Source: SAR86 cluster bacterium AG-447-A08 (GTDB lineage Bacteria; Pseudomonadota; Gammaproteobacteria; Magnimaribacterales; Magnimaribacteraceae). Taken from it: a stretch of 64,000 bases of DNA. Positions within the stretch are counted from its first letter, which is position 1. Each line of letters opens with the position of its first letter. Positions 56,584 to 64,000 of this stretch are shown here, piece after piece. Location of the stretch: positions 120,516 to 184,515 of the forward strand of contig QCQA01000003.1 in the NCBI GenBank assembly GCA_003212335.1. Direction: 5' to 3'. The position numbers were made by a program, and so were the translations under genes. The notes under the pieces were generated by a model that made no database searches, had not been told where the DNA came from, and was given only the letters and a program-made list of their open reading frames with translations.

Positions 56584-58037
56584 GAAACCGACTTTAAAGC
56601 TTCTATAGATTTATGTGATCTCTCAATCTTATTATGAATAGTCTCAGTTAATTGAAAGTTATTACCTGCTAATTCCATTGCCATCCTCAAGTGTTTTATT
56701 GAGGTTTCATAAGAACCTGTTAAAAAGAAATATTCTGCTCTAGAAAGATGAAGACCTATAATGTTTTTATCTAACCCTTGAACTTCTGCTAACCAGTACC
56801 AAATCTGAGGATCTTGCGGTCGAATTAGAGTTAATTTTCTTAGAATTTCTTCACCAGTCTCATAATCACCTTTATTCATAAGTACCTGGTTATATAACAT
56901 GGTGATTGGATAGTTGTTTGGGTTTGTGCTTAGGAGAGAAGCTGCCAAAGCCTCTGCTTCAAAAAAGTTCTCTGCTGCAATATGCATCTCCAAAAGACCT
57001 ATCTGAAGAATAAGATTTTCACTATCTAAATTTAACGCCTCACGAATATTCTCCAAAGCCAAGGTGTGCTTTTTATCTTTAGAATTGGCAAGTGCAAGTC
57101 CATAACGAGCCTCTATTAAATCTCTATCAGTTTTAGCCTCTCTCAATTCCTTTTTAAATATGGTAACTGCTTGTCTGGGGACATCTGAGAAGTGCACAAT
57201 AGTTCTATTTCTTACTAAATCATAATCAAGAGAATTTCTATAATTCCCTTTTTCAAATCCCTGTGCTCTAGACTGAGCATCAGCTATTCTGTTTTTAGTT
57301 AAAGGGTGTGACCTTAAAAACTCGAGCTCATTTGATCCAGAAAGCCGGCTTAACGACTGTAATTTTTCAAACATATATGAAGTACTTTTAGGGTCAAATC
57401 CAGCTGCAACCATGTTTCTAAAACCAATCCTATCTGCTTCTTGTTCATCTCCTCTGCTGAAAGAAAGGTTTTGTTGAGTGATGGCCTGTTGACCCACTAG
57501 AAGAGCATTTGGATTACTCGTTGCTCCTGCAAGGGCTATACTAGCAAGAATCATAAGTGAATTAGCCAAGCTTCTGTCTTTCTGTCTTTGCATTCTTCTA
57601 GCAAAGTGTCTTTGACTTAAATGAGCTAATTCATGTGATAAAACAGATGCAACTTGCCCCTCTGTTTCGGCATGGAATATCAGACCAGCATTTATTCCCA
57701 CAATACCTCCTGGAGCAGCAAAGGCATTAATAGATTTTTCGTCAATAAGAGCAATCTCAAGCCTTCTATCAGTTAATTCACTGAATTCAGACAGTCTATA
57801 GACCAAATGCTCTGAGTAGTCCTGTATGACAGGATCAATATATTCTGGTAAGGCTCTTCTCAGCTGGGCCATGTAAAGTCTACCCAAGTTATATTCAGAA
57901 GCTATAGAAATTACAGATGAAGATGAGTCTCCGATGACAGGTAGTTCATCTTCTGAAAATAAGGATGTGCAGAGAACTAAGAACAGCCATTGAATTCTTA
58001 ATTTATATATAATGCTTTTCGAACTATTTCTTTTCAT
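56580..58037 (-). CDS. bepA: BepA-like M48 metalloprotease with TPR domain
   Basis: Periplasmic zinc protease and chaperone that assists LptD assembly and degrades stalled outer membrane proteins. 485 residues: signal sequence (about 15-28), M48 protease with zinc motif HELAH (135-139) and the third ligand region 'SRGDEQEADRIGFRNM', then TPR repeats in the C-terminal half ('RYGLALANSKDKKHTLALEN', 'PQIWYWLAEVQGL'). Divergent from perM as in E. coli, which supports BepA over other M48 paralogues. Confidence 0.9.
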   Translation of the reverse strand: MKRNSSKSIIYKLRIQWLFLVLCTSLFSEDELPVIGDSSSSVISIASEYNLGRLYMAQLRRALPEYIDPVIQDYSEHLVYRLSEFSELTDRRLEIALIDEKSINAFAAPGGIVGINAGLIFHAETEGQVASVLSHELAHLSQRHFARRMQRQKDRSLANSLMILASIALAGATSNPNALLVGQQAITQQNLSFSRGDEQEADRIGFRNMVAAGFDPKSTSYMFEKLQSLSRLSGSNELEFLRSHPLTKNRIADAQSRAQGFEKGNYRNSLDYDLVRNRTIVHFSDVPRQAVTIFKKELREAKTDRDLIEARYGLALANSKDKKHTLALENIREALNLDSENLILQIGLLEMHIAAENFFEAEALAASLLSTNPNNYPITMLYNQVLMNKGDYETGEEILRKLTLIRPQDPQIWYWLAEVQGLDKNIIGLHLSRAEYFFLTGSYETSIKHLRMAMELAGNNFQLTETIHNKIERSHKSIEALKSVS

Positions 58038-58104
58038 TGAAAGTAGTTACTATATTAAAGGAATATATTAGATTATTTAAAAAATACTTAGTTCCTCAAT
58101 AATT

Positions 58105-59142
58105 ATGCAAAGTTTACTGAATAAATTTATCAAAAGATTTTTTTCTAATGAAGAATCTGTTTATTTTGCAATATTATTAATTTTTTCTTTCTTTTTTATC
58201 ATTTTATTTGGAAATGTCTTACTGCCAGTGATAATCAGCATTGTCATTGCTTTTCTTTTAAATGGATTTATGACAACTCTGATTAAATATAATATGTCTC
58301 AGAAACTTTCCTTAAGTATCACTTTAATAGTATTTTTTGGATTTTATTTAAGTCTATTTATGGCCCTTCCAAGCATTGGAACAGAAATAAATAATCTTTT
58401 ACAGAATTTACCAATTATAGTCAGTTCATTTCAGCAAAACCTCATAGAAATGAATAATTATTTTTCTGAAGAAGAAATTGATCAAATTTTTGCAAATTTA
58501 AGCAATCAAATTAGTGTCTTGCTAAGTTCTGCTTTAGGCCAGCTTGCTGGGACTGTCTCATTAATGTTCAACGCCATTCTTTACGCAATCATGATTCCTT
58601 TGATGGTTTTCTTTTTTTTGAAAGATAAAAGCACATTATTGCCAATTGCCTCAATCATACTTCCTAAAGAAAATGGATTCATGCAATCAGTATTTGCGGA
58701 GATGAATGATCAACTTTTCAACTATGTCACTGGTAAATTCATTGAGATGCTTCTGGTAGCGTCAGCATCATATATCCTATTTGCATTTCTAGGCCTACCT
58801 TATGCTGTCTTGATAGCAATATTAGTTGGGCTTTCAGTGATTATCCCTATCTTCGGAGCGATTTTAGTAACAATTCCTGTTGTCTTGATAGGGTTATATG
58901 AATGGGGCCTTTCAGAAAATTTCTATTGGCTTTTAGGTTTTTATTTACTAATCCAAATTTTAGATGGCAATGTCCTTGTGCCAATACTATTCTCTACTAG
59001 AAATAATCTACACCCTGTAGTCATAATTATCGCTGTATTATTTTTTGGAGGAATATGGGGTTTTTGGGGACTTTTCTTTGCCATCCCACTCGCTACTTTT
59101 GTAAAAGCTATAATTAACTCTTGGCCTGAACCAATTTCTTAA
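58105..59142 (+). CDS. perM: AI-2E family transporter (PerM-like)
   Basis: Inner membrane protein of 345 residues with about eight helices. The family pattern shows in 'VLLPVIISIVIAFLLNGFMT', 'PLMVFFFLKDKSTLLPIAS', 'GKFIEMLLVASASYILFAFL' and 'NVLVPILFSTRNNLHPVVII'. Members include a Na+/H+ antiporter and TqsA; substrate cannot be read here. The bepA/perM-bcp neighbourhood is conserved. Ends 4 bases into the convergent bcp. Confidence 0.87.
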   Translation: MQSLLNKFIKRFFSNEESVYFAILLIFSFFFIILFGNVLLPVIISIVIAFLLNGFMTTLIKYNMSQKLSLSITLIVFFGFYLSLFMALPSIGTEINNLLQNLPIIVSSFQQNLIEMNNYFSEEEIDQIFANLSNQISVLLSSALGQLAGTVSLMFNAILYAIMIPLMVFFFLKDKSTLLPIASIILPKENGFMQSVFAEMNDQLFNYVTGKFIEMLLVASASYILFAFLGLPYAVLIAILVGLSVIIPIFGAILVTIPVVLIGLYEWGLSENFYWLLGFYLLIQILDGNVLVPILFSTRNNLHPVVIIIAVLFFGGIWGFWGLFFAIPLATFVKAIINSWPEPIS

Positions 59143-59612
59143 ACTTTAATCTGTTTTGCAGCTTCAAGAACCTCTTTTGCATGACCAGTGACTTTTACTT
59201 TTCTCCATTCTTGAACTAGCTTTCCTTTCGAATCTATTAAGAAAGTGCTTCTCTCTATTCCCATGTACTTTTTTCCATACATGCTTTTCTCTTTAATTAC
59301 ATCGTATTGATTGCATATTTTTTCATCAGGGTCAGAGATAAGATCGAAATTAAATTTTTCTTTCTTTTTAAAATTTTCGTGAGATTTTATGGATTCTCTT
59401 GATAAGCCGAAAATTACAGTATTTGCTTTTGTAAATTGTGCTTTCAAGTCTCTAAAATCTTGTCCTTCGGTGGTACACCCAGGCGTACTATCTTTTGGGT
59501 AAAAATAGAGAACTACATTTTTACCTTTAAGGTCAGAAAGACTAATTGTTTTATTTCCTGTGCATTCACCTTTGAATACCGGCGCTTTATTATTTATTTT
59601 GGGTATTGGCAT
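59139..59612 (-). CDS. bcp: Thioredoxin-dependent peroxiredoxin Bcp
   Basis: Reduces hydrogen and organic peroxides. 157 residues: 'YFYPKDSTPGCTTEGQDFRD' has the peroxidatic Cys46; 'ERSTFLIDSKGKLVQEWRKV' is family-typical. E. coli Bcp has a second cysteine five residues later (resolving); here that place is Asp, so this looks like a one-cysteine form or uses another resolving residue. Strong GGAGGAG ribosome binding site; divergent from dapA. Confidence 0.95.
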   Translation of the reverse strand: MPIPKINNKAPVFKGECTGNKTISLSDLKGKNVVLYFYPKDSTPGCTTEGQDFRDLKAQFTKANTVIFGLSRESIKSHENFKKKEKFNFDLISDPDEKICNQYDVIKEKSMYGKKYMGIERSTFLIDSKGKLVQEWRKVKVTGHAKEVLEAAKQIKV

Positions 59613-59634
59613 ATCTCCTCCATCAGAAACATTC

Positions 59635-59640
59635 TATAAT
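59635..59640 (+). promoter_or_regulatory. Possible -10 element for dapA-bamC-purC
   Basis: TATAAT in the 63 base divergent region between bcp and dapA. No clear -35 is seen. Confidence 0.4.
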
Positions 59641-59675
59641 GTCTAAATTCTAACATTGAGAGAAAAAAAGTATTA

Positions 59676-60572
59676 ATGTTTAATCTAAAAGGGTCCATAG
59701 TAGCTCTTGTTACTCCAATGGAATCAGATGGAGAAATCAACTGGGGTGGCCTAAAAGATCTGATTGAATGGCATATAAGTTCTAATACATCTGGTTTAGT
59801 TGTAGTGGGTACTACCGGAGAGTCAGCTACATTAGATGTAGCTGAACACGTACAACTAATAGAAAGATCTGTTGATATAGCTCAGGGTAGAATCAAGATC
59901 ATAGCTGGAACTGGAGCTAATTCTTCAAAAGAAGCAATTTACCTTACTAATTCAGCTAAATCAGCTGGCGCTGATGCTTCTCTCCTAGTTACGCCCTATT
60001 ACAATAAGCCTACACAAGAAGGACTCTATCAGCATTACATGTTAATAGCTGATGAGGTTAATTTGCCCCAGATTCTTTATAACGTACCTTCTAGGACTGG
60101 TTGCGACCTTTTGAACGAAACCGTTATTCGATTAGTGGACCATGAAAATATAGTTGGTTTAAAGGATGCAACAGGGGACTTAGATCGCTTAAATGGAATG
60201 GCTAATTATCTTATTTCAGAAAGCAAAGATGATTTTTTACTCTATTCAGGAGACGATCCAACATCAACTCAATTTATATTAAATGGAGGAGCAGGAACTA
60301 TATCTGTCACTGCAAATATAGTTCCAAAGACTATTTCTGATATATGTAGCCTTGCTTTAGATGGTCAAAAAGATTCCGCACTTCAACTTGATAAGCAATT
60401 GGTTAAATTAAATGAAATTTTATTTGTTGAGTCTAATCCAATTCCAATAAAATGGATGTTAAATAGAATTGGTAGAATCACTGACGGCATTAGATTACCA
60501 TTAACTAAATTTGACTCACAATTCCATGCTCAAGCAGAAGATATTCTTAAAGAATTAAATTTACTCAATTAA
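59676..60572 (+). CDS. dapA: 4-hydroxy-tetrahydrodipicolinate synthase DapA
   Basis: Condenses pyruvate with aspartate semialdehyde, entry to lysine and diaminopimelate synthesis; the product supplies MurE of this window. 298 residues: 'GSIVALVTPMESDGEINWGG', 'GLVVVGTTGESATLD', 'ASLLVTPYYNKPTQEGLYQH', 'LYNVPSRTGCDLL' with the catalytic Tyr, and Schiff-base Lys in 'NIVGLKDATGDL'. bamC follows after five bases. Confidence 0.97.
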   Translation: MFNLKGSIVALVTPMESDGEINWGGLKDLIEWHISSNTSGLVVVGTTGESATLDVAEHVQLIERSVDIAQGRIKIIAGTGANSSKEAIYLTNSAKSAGADASLLVTPYYNKPTQEGLYQHYMLIADEVNLPQILYNVPSRTGCDLLNETVIRLVDHENIVGLKDATGDLDRLNGMANYLISESKDDFLLYSGDDPTSTQFILNGGAGTISVTANIVPKTISDICSLALDGQKDSALQLDKQLVKLNEILFVESNPIPIKWMLNRIGRITDGIRLPLTKFDSQFHAQAEDILKELNLLN

Positions 60573-60577
60573 ATAAT

Positions 60578-61546
60578 ATGAAAAATCTATTTTTAGCACT
60601 CTTTTCTTTGTTATTAAGTTCATGTAGTTATTTTTTGACAGATCATAAGAACGACTATCTCAAGGAAAAACAAGAGAAATCTTTAGATTTACCAGAAAAT
60701 ATAACTACGCGACCGATTATTGATTATTATCCAATTAATACCCTAAACCCTGAAAAGGTTGGTAATGAATATGTCATACCCATGCCTCAACAAGTATTTT
60801 CTTCAGGTACTTCTAACGAAGTTAGGATGCATAAACTTGGAGAAATTAGGTGGGTTTATGTAGAGACTTTACCTAGCAGTGCTTGGCCTATGATGAATGA
60901 TTTTTGGGTTACCAGTGGTTTTGGAGTAGCAAAATCAGACCCTACAACAGGCATAATTGAAAGTGAAAATTTAGGCGATAGTGATTCAGCTTCGAAACTT
61001 GTAATGAAGGTGGAGCATGGTATCAGGCAAGCAAGTTCAGAAATTTTCATTTCTCATTTAACCGAAGTTGATGGTATGTGGTTAAGAGTAGAAGGAGAGC
61101 AAAATCTTGAAGAGAAGACAATGCGGAAAGTTCTGGACTATTTCGCTACAACTCCTCCGAGTGGCGGAACATCATTAGTGGCTTTAAACTTAAATTACGG
61201 ACAAAAAGCAGCTCTAAAACAGGATGATACCCAAAATAGTTTTATTGAGTTGAATCTTGAATATGCAAGAGCTTGGGCAGCAGTAGACAGAGCCTTAAAA
61301 GAGGCACTAATAAATGTCAATGATCTTGATAGAGAAGAGGGAATCTTTTATGTAAACTTTTCTAGAGAGCAAGAAAAGGGCTTTATCAGAAGAATGTTTA
61401 CTGGAGATTCTTTTAATGGAGATTTTAAAATACTCATTACGGAAATTGATGAAAAAACTTGTAAAGTTACAATCAGTGCAGAAGAGGAAGAAGCTAGGGC
61501 CTTTGAGAGGGAACTTCTTTCAGAAATTAACCAATCTTTATCATAA
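60578..61546 (+). CDS. bamC: Outer membrane assembly lipoprotein BamC
   Basis: Accessory lipoprotein of the BAM complex that inserts beta barrels in the outer membrane. 322 residues: signal with lipobox 'LLLSSCSYF' (Cys16), an unstructured N-terminal part, then two helix-grip domains, including '[20 protein letters not shown]', '[14 protein letters not shown]' and '[18 protein letters not shown]'. Sequence is weakly conserved, but the dapA-bamC-purC order fixes the assignment. Confidence 0.9.
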   Translation: MKNLFLALFSLLLSSCSYFLTDHKNDYLKEKQEKSLDLPENITTRPIIDYYPINTLNPEKVGNEYVIPMPQQVFSSGTSNEVRMHKLGEIRWVYVETLPSSAWPMMNDFWVTSGFGVAKSDPTTGIIESENLGDSDSASKLVMKVEHGIRQASSEIFISHLTEVDGMWLRVEGEQNLEEKTMRKVLDYFATTPPSGGTSLVALNLNYGQKAALKQDDTQNSFIELNLEYARAWAAVDRALKEALINVNDLDREEGIFYVNFSREQEKGFIRRMFTGDSFNGDFKILITEIDEKTCKVTISAEEEEARAFERELLSEINQSLS

Positions 61547-61551
61547 TTGTT

Positions 61552-62268
61552 ATGGAAAATATTAAAAAAGGTGAATTAATCACAACTGGAAAAGCTAAAT
61601 CGCTCTATGAATCTAATGAATCAGATTTTTTGATCATGCATTATCGAGATGATACTTCTGCGTTCGATGGTAAAAAAATTGAAAGTCTTGAAGGAAAAGG
61701 GACTATTAATAATAAATTTAATGCCTTCATCATGAAGTATCTTGAAGATGAAGGAATCTCTACACACTTTGAAGAACTAATCAGTGAAACCGATAGTCTT
61801 GTTAAGCGACTTGATATGGCTCCCGTTGAATGTGTTGTTAGAAATGTTGCTGCCGGTAGCATATGTAAAAGATTAGGATTAGAAGAGGGCATGGATCTAA
61901 ATCCTCCTACATTTGAATTCTTCTACAAAGACGATGATCTCGGAGATCCCATGATAAATGAATATCATATCAAATCCTTTGGTTGGGCTACTGAGGATCA
62001 AGTAGAACAGATGCAGGTTAAGACTTTTGAAGTTAATAATGCGCTCAAGAAATTATTCTCTGATGCCGGTATGATACTTGTTGATTACAAACTCGAATTT
62101 GGAGATTTTAAAGGCCAATTATTACTGGGAGATGAATTTACACCAGACGGTTGCAGAGTTTGGGATGCTGAAACTCGCGAGAAACTCGACAAAGATAGGT
62201 TCAGACAAGATCTTGGAGATGTTGTAGAGTCTTATCAGATAATGGCCAAAAGATTAGGTGTTATTTAA
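61552..62268 (+). CDS. purC: SAICAR synthetase PurC
   Basis: Joins aspartate to CAIR in purine synthesis. 238 residues: '[20 protein letters not shown]' start, '[20 protein letters not shown]', '[20 protein letters not shown]', '[15 protein letters not shown]' and '[20 protein letters not shown]'. Its end overlaps korB on the opposite strand by 8 bases. Confidence 0.97.
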   Translation: MENIKKGELITTGKAKSLYESNESDFLIMHYRDDTSAFDGKKIESLEGKGTINNKFNAFIMKYLEDEGISTHFEELISETDSLVKRLDMAPVECVVRNVAAGSICKRLGLEEGMDLNPPTFEFFYKDDDLGDPMINEYHIKSFGWATEDQVEQMQVKTFEVNNALKKLFSDAGMILVDYKLEFGDFKGQLLLGDEFTPDGCRVWDAETREKLDKDRFRQDLGDVVESYQIMAKRLGVI

Positions 62269-63316
62269 GTCCTGAATTTATATCTTGTAACTTTTCTGAG
62301 CCAGGACATAGTTCCTTTTGTTCCATTTTATTAAGTGGTTTGTCTGAAACATTTAATATTTCCCTCAAGTCCATGGCTTCTGGATCGGCATAAAGTAGAC
62401 CGGTAAGAACTTTTCCATCTCTTTGTGACTCTTGTATATTTTGAATAGCTTTTATCTTATCTGTTGGATCATAGTTATCTGAAAGCTTTTCTAGAGACAA
62501 TAAAGACCCGTCATGAAGAGGTACTTCTATCGAGGAGCCTTTAGGATATTCAGTTAAAATCTCTTTACCTGAAGGTACATAGTCAGGTCTGGACAGAGCA
62601 TCATTATGCTCTCTAATATAATCGTAACTCTTTGTTGAAGTGTTATGATTATTGAAAGTGACACAAGGAGAGATAATATCTAAAAAGGAAAAGCCTTTAT
62701 GAGATAAAGCTGCCATTAAGAGAGGCACAAGCTGTTCCTTATCTCCTGAAAAACTTCTTGCTACAAAACTTGCCCCTAATTGTATGGCCATAGAAGGTAG
62801 GTCGATAGAAGGAAAAAGATTGTCATCACCATATTTACTTTTGGATTCTAGGTCATTTGTGGCTGAGAATTGGCCTTTAGTGAGCCCATAAGTCCCATTA
62901 TTTTCCACTATATAAGTCATATTGAGTTGCCTTCTAGCGCAATGAACAAATTGACCGATACCGATAGAGGCACTATCTCCGTCCCCAGAAACGCCCAAAT
63001 ACAGGAGTTCATGATTAGCCATTGCTGCACCTGTTGCGATAGATGGCATTCTTCCGTGCACTGAATTGAAACCATGAGATTGGTTTAAAAAATAAGCCGG
63101 TGCTTTAGAGGAGCATCCAATGCCGGAAAGCTTAGCTACTTTATAAGATTCAATACTGAGTTGAAAGCACGCTTCAACTATTGCTGAGCTTATTGAGTCA
63201 TGGCCACATCCCGCACAGAGAGTGGACACTGCGCCTTCGTAATCTCGTCTTGTTAAGCCGAGTTTATTTTTTTCTAAGAGAGGATGATGATTTTTAGGTT
63301 TTACTATATAAGTCAT
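62261..63316 (-). CDS. korB: 2-oxoacid:ferredoxin oxidoreductase beta subunit (KorB-like)
   Basis: Thiamine diphosphate-binding subunit, probably of 2-oxoglutarate:ferredoxin oxidoreductase, giving succinyl-CoA and reduced ferredoxin. About 351 residues from the ATG at 63316; a TTG at 63334 would overlap korA. '[20 protein letters not shown]' with the cluster/TPP cysteines, '[20 protein letters not shown]', the TPP motif '[20 protein letters not shown]' to '[19 protein letters not shown]', and '[14 protein letters not shown]'. Pairs with korA directly upstream. Confidence 0.92.
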   Translation of the reverse strand: MTYIVKPKNHHPLLEKNKLGLTRRDYEGAVSTLCAGCGHDSISSAIVEACFQLSIESYKVAKLSGIGCSSKAPAYFLNQSHGFNSVHGRMPSIATGAAMANHELLYLGVSGDGDSASIGIGQFVHCARRQLNMTYIVENNGTYGLTKGQFSATNDLESKSKYGDDNLFPSIDLPSMAIQLGASFVARSFSGDKEQLVPLLMAALSHKGFSFLDIISPCVTFNNHNTSTKSYDYIREHNDALSRPDYVPSGKEILTEYPKGSSIEVPLHDGSLLSLEKLSDNYDPTDKIKAIQNIQESQRDGKVLTGLLYADPEAMDLREILNVSDKPLNKMEQKELCPGSEKLQDINSGLK

Positions 63317-63323
63317 TTTTTTC

Positions 63324-64000
63324 TTATGAGGCAACTAGTGCAGGTTTTCCTGACAAGTGCGCATTTATTTTATTTGTTATATGTTCAGCAGTGATCGGTT
63401 GACCATCAAAGCATAATATAGAAACAAGTTTATCGGGTATTATTCCTCCCTCTGCCATAATTAGAGTTCTCATTTGGCCGTCTCTATTTTGTTCGACTAT
63501 GAAAATCAGATCATGATCTTCTATAAATTCCCAAACCTCAAGATTGAAAGGAAAAGCTCTTATTCTCATGGCGTCAATCTTCATATTCTGCTCTTCGAGT
63601 GTATCTAGAGCTTCCTGCATAGAGCAATCTGTACTTCCAAAATAAATAACCCCTATAGAGCTAGTGTTCTTTTCTTGGTTGAATACAGGTGCAGGCACTA
63701 ATGAAGATGCGGTTTGAAATTTCTTTAAAAGTCTTGATAGCATTTCTGCATTTTTTACCCCATCTTCTGTATATCCTGCATATTCGTCATGTGAAGTTCC
63801 CCGAGTAAAGTAAGCACCTTTTTCAGGATGTGTACCAGGATACGTTCTATAGGGTATACCATCTCCATCCACATCAAGATATCTTCCAAATTTTTCAATA
63901 CCATCAAGATCTTCTTTGGATAAAACTTTACCTTTGTCATAAACAGTTGAATCATCCCATTCAAACTCTTTTGTAGACCAGTCATTCATTCCTAAATCAA
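63324..64000 (-). CDS. korA: 2-oxoacid:ferredoxin oxidoreductase alpha subunit (KorA-like), C-terminal part
   Basis: Only the last 225 or so codons are visible; the frame is open to the right edge, giving 'DLGMNDWSTKEFEWDD' across the first in-frame ATG (63989), so that ATG is internal. The region has the substrate and interface parts of the alpha subunit: 'RTYPGTHPEKGAYFTRGTSH', 'STDCSMQEALDTLEEQNMKI' and 'IFIVEQNRDGQMRTLI'. Seven bases separate its stop from the korB ATG. The pyruvate enzyme is the main alternative; KorA/KorB length and motif pattern favour 2-oxoglutarate. Confidence 0.88.
   Translation of the reverse strand, partial: DLGMNDWSTKEFEWDDSTVYDKGKVLSKEDLDGIEKFGRYLDVDGDGIPYRTYPGTHPEKGAYFTRGTSHDEYAGYTEDGVKNAEMLSRLLKKFQTASSLVPAPVFNQEKNTSSIGVIYFGSTDCSMQEALDTLEEQNMKIDAMRIRAFPFNLEVWEFIEDHDLIFIVEQNRDGQMRTLIMAEGGIIPDKLVSILCFDGQPITAEHITNKINAHLSGKPALVAS

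Overview
The window reads as a compact chromosomal segment of a gammaproteobacterium with an AT-rich, streamlined genome, most likely a marine free-living lineage of the SAR86 or similar kind; the exact lineage is an inference and cannot be fixed without phylogeny. The evidence is gene order: yrbG-kdsD-lpt, murA-hisG-hisD-degS, rplM-rpsI-petABC-sspA, lpoA/rsmI-rnpB-mraZ, the division and cell wall (dcw) cluster, rpsF-rpsR-rplI-dnaB, pyrG-kdsA-eno-ftsB-ispDF-surE-pcm, fdxA-pncC-recA, aspS-yebC-ybgC-tolQRAB-pal-cpoB-tRNA-Lys, and bepA/perM-bcp-dapA-bamC-purC are all gammaproteobacterial blocks. Genes overlap by ATGA or TAATG junctions almost everywhere and no gap above 300 bases lacks a gene or RNA. 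TAA, TAG and TGA all serve as stops. No insertion sequence, prophage, CRISPR array or attachment site was seen.

Layout. 1-2770 (minus): start of lptB, a merged LptC/LptA-like gene, kdsD and the yrbG antiporter. 2852-6647 (plus): mlaC, murA, hisG, hisD. 6644-7705 (minus): the DegS/AlgW-type protease. 7849-12004: two ribosomal proteins, the cytochrome bc1 complex and sspA. 12008-13138 (minus): a short LpoA. 13146-30594: rsmI, RNase P RNA, then mraZ-rsmH-ftsL-ftsQ-ftsA-ftsZ-ftsI-murE-murF-mraY-murD-ftsW-murG-murC-ddl. 30670-33271: rpsF-rpsR-rplI-dnaB. 33365-42085: a di-iron protein, pyrG, kdsA, eno, ftsB, ispD, ispF, surE, pcm and a DUF368 membrane protein. 42082-46617: ferredoxin, pncC, recA under a LexA box, a thiolase and proS. 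46730-54632: a cysteine-less FmdB-like gene, aspS, yebC, a PD-(D/E)XK nuclease, ybgC, the Tol-Pal operon and tRNA-Lys. 54640-64000: fluC, small membrane and unknown genes, hinT, bepA, perM, bcp, dapA, bamC, purC and korB/korA.

The genes mostly serve the envelope: Kdo and LPS transport, peptidoglycan precursor synthesis and septation, outer membrane constriction (Tol-Pal), outer membrane assembly (BamC, BepA) and stress sensing (DegS). The rest is core replication, translation, respiration and SOS.

What is unusual lies in how this conserved skeleton has been trimmed or patched. ruvCAB is absent from between yebC and ybgC and a phage-type PD-(D/E)XK nuclease sits there. ftsQAZ lies in the middle of the dcw cluster instead of at its end, and the FtsQ start is a lipoprotein-like signal. 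tolA carries an in-frame TAG. lptC and lptA look merged and kdsC is gone. ProRS lacks its editing insertion. truD, nlpD, rpoS and mutS are missing from their usual places. Three exact-period AAAGTG repeats precede mraZ.
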